Of a stretch of DNA of 64,000 nucleotides, positions 24,930 to 34,215 are shown in pieces. A program made the position numbers and the translations under genes. The notes under the pieces were generated by a model. That model was not told the origin of the DNA and searched no databases. It worked only from the letters and a program-made list of their open reading frames with translations. Position 1 is the stretch's first letter, and the number at the start of each line of letters is the position of its first letter. This DNA comes from NVTR01 sp036480115 (GTDB lineage: Bacteria; Pseudomonadota; Alphaproteobacteria; Rhodobacterales; Rhodobacteraceae). Location of the stretch: NCBI GenBank assembly GCA_965224795.1, contig CBDDAE010000002.1, positions 124,001-188,000 on the forward strand. The letters run 5' to 3'.

Positions 24930-26258
24930 ATGAGCACACATTACAGCGACACCCGCAAAATTGATCCAAGTCGGGGTACAACCCTTGGCGATGGCAGCCC
25001 AAATGACCTGGACAGGGTTGAAATTGGTCCGACGCAACTGGCGTTTAAGGAATGGGAGGCCGCAGGCCTGAGCCTGCCCAATCTGAAAACCATGCGCGAA
25101 TTTCGCCACCAACGCCTGACCCAACATATCGTAGATCGCGACTATGGCGGCCTGTTGATGTTTGACCCCCTTAACATCCGCTACGCCACTGACACCACCA
25201 ACATGCAGCTCTGGAACACCCACAACCCGTTTCGCGCTGTGTTGTTGTGTGCTGATGGCTATATGGTAATCTGGGATTACAAGAATTCGCCGTTCCTGAC
25301 CGACTACAATCCGCTGGTTCGCGAAGTGCGCGGCGGCGCTTCAATGTTCTATTTTTCCGCCGGCGACAGGCACGAGGCTGTAGCTGAAAACTTTGTCGCT
25401 GAAGTGCTTGAACTGATGAACGAACATTCGCCCGGCAATAAACGTCTGGCCGTGGATAAGATCATGGTTGCCGGTCTGCGAGAGTTGGAGCGCGTTGGTT
25501 TTGAAGTGATGGAAGGCGAAGAAGTCACCGAAAAATCCCGCGCTATCAAAGGCCCCGACGAAATCTTGGCTATGCGTTGTGCCCATGATGCTTGTAATAA
25601 AGCGATGGACGAAATGTATACTGCTGCCGTGCCCGGCAAATCGGAAGATGAAATCTGGGCGGCGCTACATGCGGGCAACATCAAACGCGGCGGCGAATGG
25701 ATCGAAACCCGCCTGCTCGCCACCGGCCCGCGCACAAATCCGTGGTTTCAGGAATGCGGCCCCCGTATCCTGCAAAACAATGAAATCCTTGCTTATGATA
25801 CTGATCTGATCGGCTCTTACGGTATTTGTATTGATGTCTCGCGCACTTGGTGGATTGGCGACGAAGCACCCCGCGATGACATGATCTACGCCATGCAACA
25901 CGCCCATGAACATATCATGACCAACATGGAATTGTTGAAACCCGGTGTCAGTTTTAAAGAGGTCGCAATGGGTGGGCATCAGTTGGACGACCAGTACCAG
26001 TCGTTAAAATACGGCTGTAAAATGCACGGTGCTGGGCTATGTGACGAATGGCCAAGGATCAACTATCCCGACCGCTGGCAAGATGGTGCCTTTGACTATG
26101 AATTTGAGGCTGGCATGGTCATGTGCGTCGAAGCACTGGTCAGCCCTGAAGGTGGCGATTTCTCTATCAAGCTGGAAGAACAGGTTTTGATCACCGAAGA
26201 TGGCTATGAAAACCTGACGGATTACCCATTTGACGCGCGGTTGATGGGGGTGAGCTAA
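24930..26258 (+). CDS. dddP: Dimethylsulfoniopropionate lyase DddP
   Basis: 442 residues of the M24 (creatinase/aminopeptidase-P-like) fold that lyses DMSP to dimethyl sulfide and acrylate. The N-terminus STHYSDTRKIDPSRGTTLGD and internal blocks such as FDPLNIRYATDTTNMQLWN and RLLATGPRTNPWFQECGPRI are very close to characterised roseobacter DddP as I remember it. Likely metal ligands are the Asp residues in YDTDLIGSYGICIDVS (around 290-302), His366, Glu401 and the Glu in KLEEQV near 417. The start is fixed by a perfect AGGAGG six bases upstream; a longer frame from 24651 is spurious. It overlaps functionally with nothing adjacent except the possible DMSP importer at 20011-21627. Confidence 0.95.
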   Translation: MSTHYSDTRKIDPSRGTTLGDGSPNDLDRVEIGPTQLAFKEWEAAGLSLPNLKTMREFRHQRLTQHIVDRDYGGLLMFDPLNIRYATDTTNMQLWNTHNPFRAVLLCADGYMVIWDYKNSPFLTDYNPLVREVRGGASMFYFSAGDRHEAVAENFVAEVLELMNEHSPGNKRLAVDKIMVAGLRELERVGFEVMEGEEVTEKSRAIKGPDEILAMRCAHDACNKAMDEMYTAAVPGKSEDEIWAALHAGNIKRGGEWIETRLLATGPRTNPWFQECGPRILQNNEILAYDTDLIGSYGICIDVSRTWWIGDEAPRDDMIYAMQHAHEHIMTNMELLKPGVSFKEVAMGGHQLDDQYQSLKYGCKMHGAGLCDEWPRINYPDRWQDGAFDYEFEAGMVMCVEALVSPEGGDFSIKLEEQVLITEDGYENLTDYPFDARLMGVS

Positions 26259-26259
26259 T

Positions 26260-26715
26260 ATGGTCGGCAGGACCGCAAACGCTGGTGGCTGTATGTGCGG
26301 TTCCGTTCGCTATGAAACACAGGGCGCGCCGGTCAAGGTTCTTAACTGCCACTGTCAGAGTTGCCGCCAACATACCGGTGCACCAATGGCGACATTGTCA
26401 GTCTTCAAGTCTGATCAGGTCAAATTCAGCGGCACCGCGCGCAAGATCTATCAGTCGTCACCCGAGATTGGCCGTGGCTTTTGCACAGAATGCGGATCGT
26501 CCCTTAGTTGGGAATGTGACCTTGGTGCCCTTGGCCCGGTATGCGCCCTTCACGTTAGCAGCTCGGACGAGCCCGATGCTCTACCACCTGTGGGCCATAC
26601 ATTCTATTCGGAACGCATTGCATGGTTTGATGTGGTGGACGAACTGCCAAGATACGACGGCATGTCTGCGGACAATTCAATTATACGCCACGGCCCGGCA
26701 CCGCGCATACCATAG
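26260..26715 (+). CDS. GFA-family zinc protein
   Basis: 151 residues with the Cys pattern of the glutathione-dependent formaldehyde-activating (GFA/CENP-V) family: GGCMCGSVRYE, NCHCQSCRQHTG and FCTECGSSL, which bind two zinc ions. It starts one base after the dddP stop, so it is probably co-transcribed. Most members have no proven reaction; a link to thiol or aldehyde detoxification is often assumed. Confidence 0.85.
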   Translation: MVGRTANAGGCMCGSVRYETQGAPVKVLNCHCQSCRQHTGAPMATLSVFKSDQVKFSGTARKIYQSSPEIGRGFCTECGSSLSWECDLGALGPVCALHVSSSDEPDALPPVGHTFYSERIAWFDVVDELPRYDGMSADNSIIRHGPAPRIP

Positions 26716-26723
26716 CCCGTCGA

Positions 26724-27599
26724 TCACAGATCAAAGCGTAGTAGCAACCCAAAGTGGTCCGACCCAAGTTGCGGACGCACTTCAAGCCTGCCAACGCCAC
26801 CGGGTACCAACACATGGTCAATGGGTAAACGCAGCGGCACAACTTCATGGGCATAAGTATTCACAACTGCACCGGCGCGTTTGCTTCCGGTTGCCCTGGC
26901 GACGGCAAAAAGCGTGTGGGACCATGGCACCATATTAAAGTCACCGGCCAGTATTACCGGTCCATCAAGGCGATCGATCTCAGGTAAAAGTTTGGCAAGT
27001 TGCTCGCGCTGGCGATGTGGGTACGGCCAGTGCAAATGCAAAGACACCAGCCAAACAGGCCCGTCTGGCGTCAACACCTGCATGGCGGCCATCCCCTGAT
27101 TTCCGGCGCAGGTCTTGGCATCTTCAACCATCGGCCATTTTGACATAATCGCCACGCCCCCGACACCGACAAAGGGACAAAGCAGATTGGATTGGAAATT
27201 CTGGGCAAGTCCTGCAACCATTTTGCGATTCTTGCGGGAAACTTCTTCCAGGGTCACAAAGTCTGGCAAGTATTCCAAAATATCCTGTTTTATAGCCTCG
27301 GGATCAGTGCCGTTGAACAACAGGTTTTTCTGGTAAAGGCTATAACGAAAAGGATTGCCCCCATCCCCGCCCATATAGCCTGCCAACATTGGCGAAGCCC
27401 CCAAGACTATTGCCCCAAGCCCAAGCAGGGCATATCGAAAATACCCCGCCAATAAAAAGAATGAACTGACGCCCAGTAATAGGGCCCACCAAAAGCGAAA
27501 CACAGCCAATGAATCGCCAAGACCATGCACAGCGCCGCCAAAACTAGCGGCCAACAGCATCAAACTGATCCAAAAAACTGCCAGATTAAGCCTGCGCAC
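26724..27599 (-). CDS. Membrane-anchored endonuclease/exonuclease/phosphatase-fold protein
   Basis: 291 residues. Three hydrophobic segments fill residues about 5-80; the rest is an EEP domain with LEEV near residue 117, SLHLHWPYPH, ILAGDFNMVPWSH, PIDHVL and the final SDHFGLLLRF, that is, the conserved Glu, Asp-Asn and Asp-His catalytic residues. Proteins of this form cleave phosphodiester or phosphomonoester bonds on an unknown substrate, with the catalytic domain probably on the periplasmic side. Convergent with the GFA gene. Confidence 0.8.
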   Translation of the reverse strand: MRRLNLAVFWISLMLLAASFGGAVHGLGDSLAVFRFWWALLLGVSSFFLLAGYFRYALLGLGAIVLGASPMLAGYMGGDGGNPFRYSLYQKNLLFNGTDPEAIKQDILEYLPDFVTLEEVSRKNRKMVAGLAQNFQSNLLCPFVGVGGVAIMSKWPMVEDAKTCAGNQGMAAMQVLTPDGPVWLVSLHLHWPYPHRQREQLAKLLPEIDRLDGPVILAGDFNMVPWSHTLFAVARATGSKRAGAVVNTYAHEVVPLRLPIDHVLVPGGVGRLEVRPQLGSDHFGLLLRFDL

Positions 27600-27790
27600 G
27601 ATTGTTCCTATCTAAGTTCGGCCTACAGGGGCTTTTTGCGGTTTTGGGCCAGGGTCAAGCTATGATGCACCCCTCATGTGACCAAAATATGTATGTTTGG
27701 TTAATTTTTCAACTTGGCGTGACAGCATTGTAACAGGGCTTGAAAATGGTTCTGAATCTACCCAATTTCTTCCTATTAGAGGAATTAATC

Positions 27791-29002
27791 ATGCCAACAG
27801 AACGCATTACTTTCACCGGCCATAATGGCGACACTCTGGCTGCCCGATTGGACATGCCAGATGGTCCACATCTGGGCACCGCGCTTTTTGCCCATTGTTT
27901 CACCTGTTCCAAAGACATCCCTGCCGCGCGACGCATCGCCGGGCGACTGGCTGCCATGGGCATTGCGGTGCTGCGGTTTGATTTCACCGGCCTAGGGCAT
28001 TCCGACGGCGAATTTGCCAATACCAGTTTTACGTCCAATGTAGGAGATCTCTTAGCCGCCGCCTCCTATCTGGAAAAACGCGACATGCCGCCGGGTCTGC
28101 TGATCGGTCATTCCCTTGGCGGGGCCGCCGTTCTGCGCGCCGCCGAACACCTGCCAAGCGTCAAAGCTATTACCACCATCGGCGCCCCGTTTGATCCGGC
28201 CCATGTCACCCATAATTTTGCCGATAAGCTGGCTGAGATCGAAGAAAAAGGCGAGGCCGAGGTTGATCTGGGCGGTCGCCCCTTCAAGATCGGCCGCGCC
28301 TTTGTGCAGGACGTGGCGGCCGAAAACCTGTCCCCCGCAATCGGCAACCTGCACCGCGCGCTGCTGGTTCTACATGCGCCGGGCGACAAGATCGTCGGTA
28401 TTGAAAACGCCAGCCAAATTTTTCTGGCCGCCAAGCATCCAAAATCCTTTGTCACGCTGGACAATGCCGACCACTTGATTACCCGCGCCGATGACGCTGA
28501 ATACGCCGCCGAAGTCATCGCCGCCTGGGTGGGCCGCTACATGAACATCGAACAACCCGCTCCGCCTAAAGGCGCGCCCGAAGGCATCGTGCGCGTGACA
28601 GAGGCGGACGCCTCTGGCTTTCTGCAAGACGTAAACGCCGGCCCCCTGCACCATGTGCTGGCCGATGAACCGCTGGCATATGGCGGCACCAATCAGGGTA
28701 TGACACCATACGGATTTCTGGCCGCAGGTCTTGGGGCCTGTACCAGCATGACCATCCGCATGTATGCCCGTCGCAAAAAATGGCCGCTGACTGGCGTGTC
28801 GGTGGATGTTAGCCATAACAAAGTCCACGCGCAGGACGCGGCCGACACCGCGCCCACAAAGGTCGATGAATTCAAGCGCGAAATTCGCCTGACCGGCGAT
28901 CTGGATGCAGACCAACGCCAGCGTCTGCTGGAAATCGCCGATAAATGCCCGGTGCATAAGACTCTGGAAAAATCGTCAAAGGTGGTGACCGAACTGGTTT
29001 GA
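27791..29002 (+). CDS. Bifunctional alpha/beta hydrolase - OsmC-like protein
   Basis: 403 residues. Residues 1-255 are an alpha/beta hydrolase with FDFTGLGHSDG, the nucleophile elbow LIGHSLGGAA and a late NADHL His. Residues about 270-403 are an OsmC domain with GMTPYGFLAAGLGACTSMTIR and DKCPVHKTLE, which contain the two Cys of peroxide-reducing OsmC/Ohr proteins. This fusion is known in many proteobacteria but its substrate is not defined. The ATG at 27791 has AGAGGA seven bases upstream and replaces a longer frame from 27740. Confidence 0.88.
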   Translation: MPTERITFTGHNGDTLAARLDMPDGPHLGTALFAHCFTCSKDIPAARRIAGRLAAMGIAVLRFDFTGLGHSDGEFANTSFTSNVGDLLAAASYLEKRDMPPGLLIGHSLGGAAVLRAAEHLPSVKAITTIGAPFDPAHVTHNFADKLAEIEEKGEAEVDLGGRPFKIGRAFVQDVAAENLSPAIGNLHRALLVLHAPGDKIVGIENASQIFLAAKHPKSFVTLDNADHLITRADDAEYAAEVIAAWVGRYMNIEQPAPPKGAPEGIVRVTEADASGFLQDVNAGPLHHVLADEPLAYGGTNQGMTPYGFLAAGLGACTSMTIRMYARRKKWPLTGVSVDVSHNKVHAQDAADTAPTKVDEFKREIRLTGDLDADQRQRLLEIADKCPVHKTLEKSSKVVTELV

Positions 29003-29048
29003 TCCGCCGGTAAATAATCCATGTAAACTACTAAACCTTACACTAAAG

Positions 29049-29062
29049 ACCGACTGGTCGGT
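29049..29062. promoter_or_regulatory. TetR-type operator
   Basis: A perfect inverted repeat ACCGAC-TG-GTCGGT lies 20 bases upstream of the first gene of an operon whose second gene is a TetR regulator. Autoregulation is the simple reading. Confidence 0.6.
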
Positions 29063-29081
29063 TTGTGCGGGAGTGGATTGC

Positions 29082-29483
29082 ATGGAAAACTGGAAGACTG
29101 CACTTGAACGCCTTGTCGGGGCCTCGTTTGTTCTGGCCGGGCTCGCTAAACTGTTTGGGGTATTGGAAGACACAGCTTCAGTATTCCACGCCATGGCCCG
29201 GGCTATTACCGGCACCGAACTGGAAACCAAATCGGCCTGGCTGTCCACCAACCATGATCCGGTGATCCTGTTTGTGGGCCTTGTTATGGTTGCCACCGGC
29301 ACCGCCCAGCTTTTGCGCCACCCTACTGCCCCCATAGCTGCTGCCATACAGAGCCTGATGATGATCTGTTTCATCATCTTCTTGCACCGTGGTTTCCCGG
29401 TGGTGTTCGTTGACGGCTTGAATTTCTTGTGCTTTGGCATCCTCTATCTCAGCCCCCGCCCAAAACCGAGCCGCGCCCAATGA
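29082..29483 (+). CDS. Small four-helix membrane protein of TetR operon
   Basis: 133 residues, four hydrophobic segments (around residues 10-27, 58-77, 84-102 and 107-124), so an integral inner-membrane protein of DoxX-like size. No named function recognised. The ATG at 29082 has GGGAG eight bases upstream. Its stop overlaps the TetR start (ATGA), and a TetR-type operator sits just upstream, so it is likely a repressed target gene. Confidence 0.7.
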   Translation: MENWKTALERLVGASFVLAGLAKLFGVLEDTASVFHAMARAITGTELETKSAWLSTNHDPVILFVGLVMVATGTAQLLRHPTAPIAAAIQSLMMICFIIFLHRGFPVVFVDGLNFLCFGILYLSPRPKPSRAQ

Positions 29484-30007
29484 ACGCGCGCGAAAACCTG
29501 ATCAAAACGGGCTATGACCTGTTCTTGAAACAGGATTACCTCGGAACCGGTATTACTGAGGTCCTGAAAGTGGCGAACCTGCCCAAGGGCGGGTTTTACC
29601 ACCATTTTGACAGTAAACTTGACCTGCTAAAGGCGGTGGTCGAAACCTATATGCCCCTGCCGTTTGGTGACATAGACTGCCCCGTACACCGCGCCCAAAG
29701 CGTTCAGCAGCAACAGCAACGCATCCGTCAGGAATACCAGCAACTGGATCAGATTCTTGCCAATATGGACGGACAGATCATGCGGTATTTTGCGTTTTTC
29801 TTTGATGCCCTGTCCCATCTTGACGACTTCAAGACCGCAGTAGATGGTATCTATGCCAACGCCATTTCCTCCCTCGCCGCAGCCCATGAACGGCACCCCG
29901 AAACGAACAGAAAACAGGCCTATCAACAGGCCCGCGAATTTTTTGCCCAGTTTGAAGGCGAAGTGTTTCTGCGCGCAGTCACGACAAAACCAAAGGAATT
30001 TGAATAA
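29480..30007 (+). CDS. TetR/AcrR-family transcriptional regulator
   Basis: 175 residues. The N-terminal helix-turn-helix (GTGITEVLKVANLPKGGFYHHFDSKLDLL) is standard TetR; the remainder is a helical ligand domain with a QQQQQ stretch near residue 75. It is the second gene of an operon with overlapping stops and starts on both sides. The likely binding site is the inverted repeat at 29049-29062. The inducer is unknown; many relatives with this operator type respond to electrophiles. Confidence 0.9.
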   Translation: MNARENLIKTGYDLFLKQDYLGTGITEVLKVANLPKGGFYHHFDSKLDLLKAVVETYMPLPFGDIDCPVHRAQSVQQQQQRIRQEYQQLDQILANMDGQIMRYFAFFFDALSHLDDFKTAVDGIYANAISSLAAAHERHPETNRKQAYQQAREFFAQFEGEVFLRAVTTKPKEFE

Positions 30008-30696
30008 TGGATATGTACGGAAACAAGGCAGGATCCTATCCGCAAAAGCTGCTGGTTACAGCGCTGGAAATTGCCTTGATCATAATATCGGCAATGATCA
30101 TGTTCGGCCCCTGGGGCACCACGCTGGCAGACCTCATCGGCTGGACGCAACCGGCCAGCGCACCCACCCGGCGCTACCTGATCCTGGCGTTTTCCGTGAT
30201 CATCCTGATCCGCATGGTTTTCACCATGTTTTACCTTATGAAACGCAACCTGCCCTGGTCCGAAGCCTTCACCGTCCCGTTTGCCTTTGCGCTTTACTAT
30301 GTCGGTTTCGCAGTACTGGTCTTGCCAGCCACCAGCCCCTTAGGCATTATTGATTATCTGGCAATCGCGCTTTTCCTGATTGGCTGTTATCTGAACACCG
30401 GCTCTGAACTGCAAAGGCACCGTTTCAAACAACTGCCAGAAAACAAAGGTAAACTGTTCACTGGCGGGTTGTTTGCCTGGTCAATGCACATCAATTTTTT
30501 CGGCGATCTGCTTTGGGTGGCCGCCTATGCGATCATCACTCAAAATATCTGGTCCGCGCTGATCGTGCTGCTACTGCTCAGCCTGTTCGCGTTTTTCAAT
30601 GTGCCAAAGCTGGATGAATACCTGGCAGAACGCTACAGCGATGAATTTCCCGACTATGCAGCCCGAACCAAAAAGCTGATACCCTTGGTGTGGTAA
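30007..30696 (+). CDS. DUF1295/isoprenylcysteine methyltransferase-like membrane protein
   Basis: 229 residues with six or so hydrophobic segments. The C-terminal part GGLFAWSMHINFFGDLLW and the ending LDEYLAERYSDEFPDYAARTKKLIPLVW match the steroid 5-alpha-reductase/ICMT-like fold; the usual RHPNYFG is here SMHINFFG, so the Arg and Pro are changed. It starts at the last base of the TetR gene, so all three genes form one operon. Methyl transfer or reduction of a hydrophobic substrate is possible; no substrate can be named. Confidence 0.7.
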   Translation: MDMYGNKAGSYPQKLLVTALEIALIIISAMIMFGPWGTTLADLIGWTQPASAPTRRYLILAFSVIILIRMVFTMFYLMKRNLPWSEAFTVPFAFALYYVGFAVLVLPATSPLGIIDYLAIALFLIGCYLNTGSELQRHRFKQLPENKGKLFTGGLFAWSMHINFFGDLLWVAAYAIITQNIWSALIVLLLLSLFAFFNVPKLDEYLAERYSDEFPDYAARTKKLIPLVW

Positions 30697-30724
30697 TGCC
30701 CCGCGCTTCAGTTAAGTAAGCAGA

Positions 30725-31480
30725 ATGCACCGCTACAACTCATACATCATCTGCGCCAACCCGCGCAGCGGCAGCACCCTGTTGTGCAAGCTTTTGACCG
30801 ATACCCGCGTCGCTGGGAAACCCGAATCCTATTTCCATCTGCCGTCACTTTCCAAATGGGCCGAAGATTGCGGCGTTCCGTTTAAGGGCTCCCAAGTCAA
30901 TGTAATGGCCGCTGTTCTGGATCAGGTGCTCCACAAAGGCACAAACGGCACCAATGTCTTTGGCCTCCGCCTGATGCGCAAAAGCTTTGACTATCTCATG
31001 GCGCAATTGGCCGCCCAATACCCAGACTTGCCCAATGACACCGCCAGGTTCAACGCCGCGTTTGGCCGCACACTTTTCATTCGCCTCACCCGTGGAGACA
31101 AGATTGCCCAAACCGTTTCTGTGGTCAAAGCAATGCAAACCGGCCTGTGGCATGCGGCCCCGGATGGCCGCGAAATTGAACGGACAGCACCACCAAAGCT
31201 GCCAGTCTATGACGTTGATTTGATCACCCGGGAATTGGCAGAACTGACTGGCTTTGATCAGGATTGGCAACGTTGGTTCAGCCGGGAAAAGATCACACCA
31301 TTCGCGGTAAACTATGAAGCCCTCTCTGATAACCCGTCAGCGGTTTTAGCCGATATTCTGCGCCAACTGGGTCTTGACCCTGCCGCCGCAAACGGCGCCC
31401 GGCCACAGGTCGCAAAACTGGCCGATGCAACCAGCCGCGACTGGATTGCCCGGTACAGGGCTGAACGAGATAACACCTGA
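30725..31480 (+). CDS. Stf0-family sulfotransferase
   Basis: 251 residues with the PAPS-binding motif NPRSGSTLLCKLL at residues 14-26, KPESYFHL, and a NVFGLRLMR segment, as in mycobacterial Stf0 trehalose sulfotransferase. It would move sulfate from PAPS to an unknown acceptor sugar or lipid. Alone in its transcription unit or the tail of the TetR operon (28 bases after it). Confidence 0.85.
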   Translation: MHRYNSYIICANPRSGSTLLCKLLTDTRVAGKPESYFHLPSLSKWAEDCGVPFKGSQVNVMAAVLDQVLHKGTNGTNVFGLRLMRKSFDYLMAQLAAQYPDLPNDTARFNAAFGRTLFIRLTRGDKIAQTVSVVKAMQTGLWHAAPDGREIERTAPPKLPVYDVDLITRELAELTGFDQDWQRWFSREKITPFAVNYEALSDNPSAVLADILRQLGLDPAAANGARPQVAKLADATSRDWIARYRAERDNT

Positions 31481-31627
31481 CATCGGCTTGCGCGCTACCG
31501 CTCCCACTAGGCCCCGTGCTCAAACGCCGCAGAGCCGCGGACTGGTTTGAAGTTATTGACCTGCCTAGGTACATAACAAATAAAGATCCGCACACCTGCT
31601 TGAAACAAAACCGCAGTGAGAGCCCGC

Positions 31628-33031
31628 ATGGAAACCGTTGACACAACAGCCCTGATGCTGGCGCGACTGCAGTTTTCCTTCACCATCGGTGTGCACATAC
31701 TGTTCCCGTCATTTACCATCGGTCTCGCAAGTTATCTGGCAGTATTGGAAGCGTTATGGTTAAAAACCGGACGTCAGGTTTATATTCGGCTGTTCAAATA
31801 CTGGATGAAAATATTCGCCGTGGTCTTTGCCATGGGCGTGGTGTCGGGCATCGTCATGTCCTACGAATTTGGCACCAATTGGAGCGTTTTTTCAGACAAA
31901 ACCGGGCCCATATTAGGCCCTTTACTGGCGTATGAGGTCATGTCGGCCTTCTTCCTTGAGGCTGGTTTTTTGGGGATCATGCTGTTCGGGCTGACCAAAG
32001 TTGGCGCAAAGTTGCATTTCGCGGCCACACTAATGGTTGCCATCGGCACTTTCTTTTCGGCGTTCTGGATATTATCCGCCAACAGCTGGATGCAAACCCC
32101 CGTGGGCTACAGCATCAATGATGTGGGCCAGTTCATCCCCGAGGATTGGCTGAAAATCGTCTTCAACCCGTCCTTTCCTTACCGGCTTGTGCATATGGTC
32201 ATCGCTGCCTACCTGACCACGGCCTTCGTGGTCGGCGCTGTTGGCGCCTGGCATTTGCTGCGCGACAAAACCTGCGAAGGCGCGCGGGTGATGTTTTCCA
32301 TGGCCATGTGGATGGCGGCGATCGTGGCACCTTTGCAAATCGCTGTGGGTGATCTGCACGGCCTGAACACCTTGGAACACCAGCCCGCAAAAATTGCCGC
32401 CATGGAGGGGCATTTTGAAACCCAGAAAGGTGCTCCGTTAATCCTGTTTGGCATTCCTGACATGGAGGCCGAAGAAACCAAATACGCGATTGAAATCCCT
32501 AAGCTAGGCTCGCTTATCCTGACCCACCACCTGGACGGTGAAGTCGTCGGGCTTAAGGCATTTCCCAAGGAAGACCGGCCAAATTCGCTGATCGTGTTCT
32601 GGAGCTTTCGGATCATGGTCGGGCTTGGCATGTTAATGGCGCTTACCGGGTTGATCAGCCTTTGGTTACGCTGGCGCGGACAACTATTCGACACGCCGAT
32701 TTTCCATAAACTGGCACTGATGATGGGTCCGGCGGGCTTCATCGCGGTTATTGCCGGCTGGACAGTAACCGAAGTGGGCCGCCAACCCTACACCGTCTAC
32801 GGGCTGTTGCGTACTTCGCAATCGGTTTCCCCCATCGACACCCCGGCCGTCGCCACATCGCTGGCGATATTCGTGGTGGTGTATTTCGTGGTTTTCGGCT
32901 TTGGCGTGCTATACATTTTGCGCATGATGAACACTGCGCCAACACCGGGCCAATCGCCGCTGGCCAGTGATCACCCGATCGGCATTGATAGGCTGATATC
33001 CACTACAACCGGGGGCAAAAACGATGTTTGA
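31628..33031 (+). CDS. cydA: Cytochrome bd-type quinol oxidase subunit I
   Basis: 467 residues with about nine membrane helices. It has the haem ligands expected of the family, QFSFTIGVHILFPSFTIG at the start with the high-spin haem His, the EAGFLGIM and SANSWMQTPVGY signatures, and WTVTEVGRQPYTVYG. The Q-loop is short, as in the cyanide-insensitive branch. The ATG at 31628 is used; a GTG at 31616 is possible. cydB overlaps by eight bases. The complex reduces oxygen to water with quinol at high affinity. Confidence 0.95.
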   Translation: METVDTTALMLARLQFSFTIGVHILFPSFTIGLASYLAVLEALWLKTGRQVYIRLFKYWMKIFAVVFAMGVVSGIVMSYEFGTNWSVFSDKTGPILGPLLAYEVMSAFFLEAGFLGIMLFGLTKVGAKLHFAATLMVAIGTFFSAFWILSANSWMQTPVGYSINDVGQFIPEDWLKIVFNPSFPYRLVHMVIAAYLTTAFVVGAVGAWHLLRDKTCEGARVMFSMAMWMAAIVAPLQIAVGDLHGLNTLEHQPAKIAAMEGHFETQKGAPLILFGIPDMEAEETKYAIEIPKLGSLILTHHLDGEVVGLKAFPKEDRPNSLIVFWSFRIMVGLGMLMALTGLISLWLRWRGQLFDTPIFHKLALMMGPAGFIAVIAGWTVTEVGRQPYTVYGLLRTSQSVSPIDTPAVATSLAIFVVVYFVVFGFGVLYILRMMNTAPTPGQSPLASDHPIGIDRLISTTTGGKNDV

Positions 33032-34025
33032 TCTTGCCACCATCTGGGCCGGGCTGCTGGCGCTTAGCGTGCTGATTTATGTGATTCTGGACGGCTTTGA
33101 TTTGGGCATTGGCATCCTGTACCCGACTTTCAAAAAGGGCGATGAACGCAGCACCGCCATGAACACCGTCGCTCCGGTTTGGGACGGCAATGAAACATGG
33201 TTGGTGCTGGGCGGCGGCGGGCTGTTGGCGGCATTTCCGCTGGCCTATTCCATCGTCATGTCAGCACTTTACGTGCCCATTCTGGCCATGCTTTTCGGGC
33301 TGATATTTCGCGGTGTGTCGTTTGAATTTCGCTGGCGAGATCCCAAACATGTGGCCATTTGGGATGCCGGGTTTTTTGGTGGCTCACTATTGGCGACATT
33401 TTCGCAAGGCATCGTGCTCGGGGCGTTTGTGCAGGGCATTCAGGTGGACGGGCGCGCCTACGGGGGCGGATGGTTTGACTGGCTGACACCGTTCAGCCTG
33501 TTCACCGGACTGGCGCTGGTTGTCGGCTATGCCTTTCTGGGCGCCATGTGGCTGATCCTGCGGACCGAAGGCGACTTGCGCGACCGCCTGTACAAATTAT
33601 CCATGCCACTATTACTGACTGTTTTCCTGCTTTTGGGCGTGGTCAGCCTGTGGACGCCATTCCTGTCACCCGACATTTATGACCGCTGGTTCACCCTGCC
33701 AGCGCTGTTTTACCTGTCGCCAGTGCCAATCCTTGCCGCATTGCTCGGCTCGCGGCTGTATGTGAACCTGAAACGCCGCGTCGACACACGCCCCTTCCCG
33801 TTGGCCCTGGGCCTGTTTGTGCTGTCATACATGGGGCTTGGCATCAGCATTTATCCCTATGTTGTACCCCGCGCCGTGACAGTGGCCCAGGCCGCCGCAC
33901 CTGATGTCAGCCTGTCCTTCATGCTGGTGGGGGCGGTGATCTTTCTACCGTTGATTTTGATCTATACCGGCTATTCCTATTGGGTATTTCGCGGCAAAGT
34001 AAAACCCGGCGAAGGCTATCACTAA
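33024..34025 (+). CDS. cydB: Cytochrome bd-type quinol oxidase subunit II
   Basis: 333 residues, eight membrane helices. The N-terminus LDGFDLGIGILYP and APVWDGNETWLVLGGGGLLAAFP are diagnostic for CydB/CioB. It stabilises the haem subunit and is translated from an overlap with cydA. The stop overlaps the start of a 38-residue accessory peptide by one base. Confidence 0.96.
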   Translation: MFDLATIWAGLLALSVLIYVILDGFDLGIGILYPTFKKGDERSTAMNTVAPVWDGNETWLVLGGGGLLAAFPLAYSIVMSALYVPILAMLFGLIFRGVSFEFRWRDPKHVAIWDAGFFGGSLLATFSQGIVLGAFVQGIQVDGRAYGGGWFDWLTPFSLFTGLALVVGYAFLGAMWLILRTEGDLRDRLYKLSMPLLLTVFLLLGVVSLWTPFLSPDIYDRWFTLPALFYLSPVPILAALLGSRLYVNLKRRVDTRPFPLALGLFVLSYMGLGISIYPYVVPRAVTVAQAAAPDVSLSFMLVGAVIFLPLILIYTGYSYWVFRGKVKPGEGYH

Positions 34026-34141
34026 TGGCCGCCAAATCAACACTACTCAAACAATGGCTATGGTTTATTGGCCTCTGGCTGGGCGGTTTCCTAAGCCTTG
34101 TTGTTGTCGGTTATGGCATCAAACTCGCCATTGGCATTTAG
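34025..34141 (+). CDS. DUF2474-type small membrane peptide of cytochrome bd operon
   Basis: 38 residues: a short charged start (MAAKSTLLKQ), one hydrophobic helix with WLWFIGLWLGGFLSLVVVGYG, and a short tail. DUF2474 or CydX-like single-helix peptides follow cydB in many cyanide-insensitive oxidase operons and help to stabilise the complex. Its ATG overlaps the cydB TAA stop (TAATG). Confidence 0.85.
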   Translation: MAAKSTLLKQWLWFIGLWLGGFLSLVVVGYGIKLAIGI

Positions 34142-34215
34142 CAACAAGCGCTTGACCTCACCCTAACCTCAGCTTCCATACTGGTGACGAATCAACACCA
34201 CACGAAAGCCCGCCA

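Noticed and set aside
31481..31627. FNR/Anr box upstream of cydAB
   Set aside because: No TTGAT-N4-ATCAA match could be found; the near hit around TTGACC is too weak.
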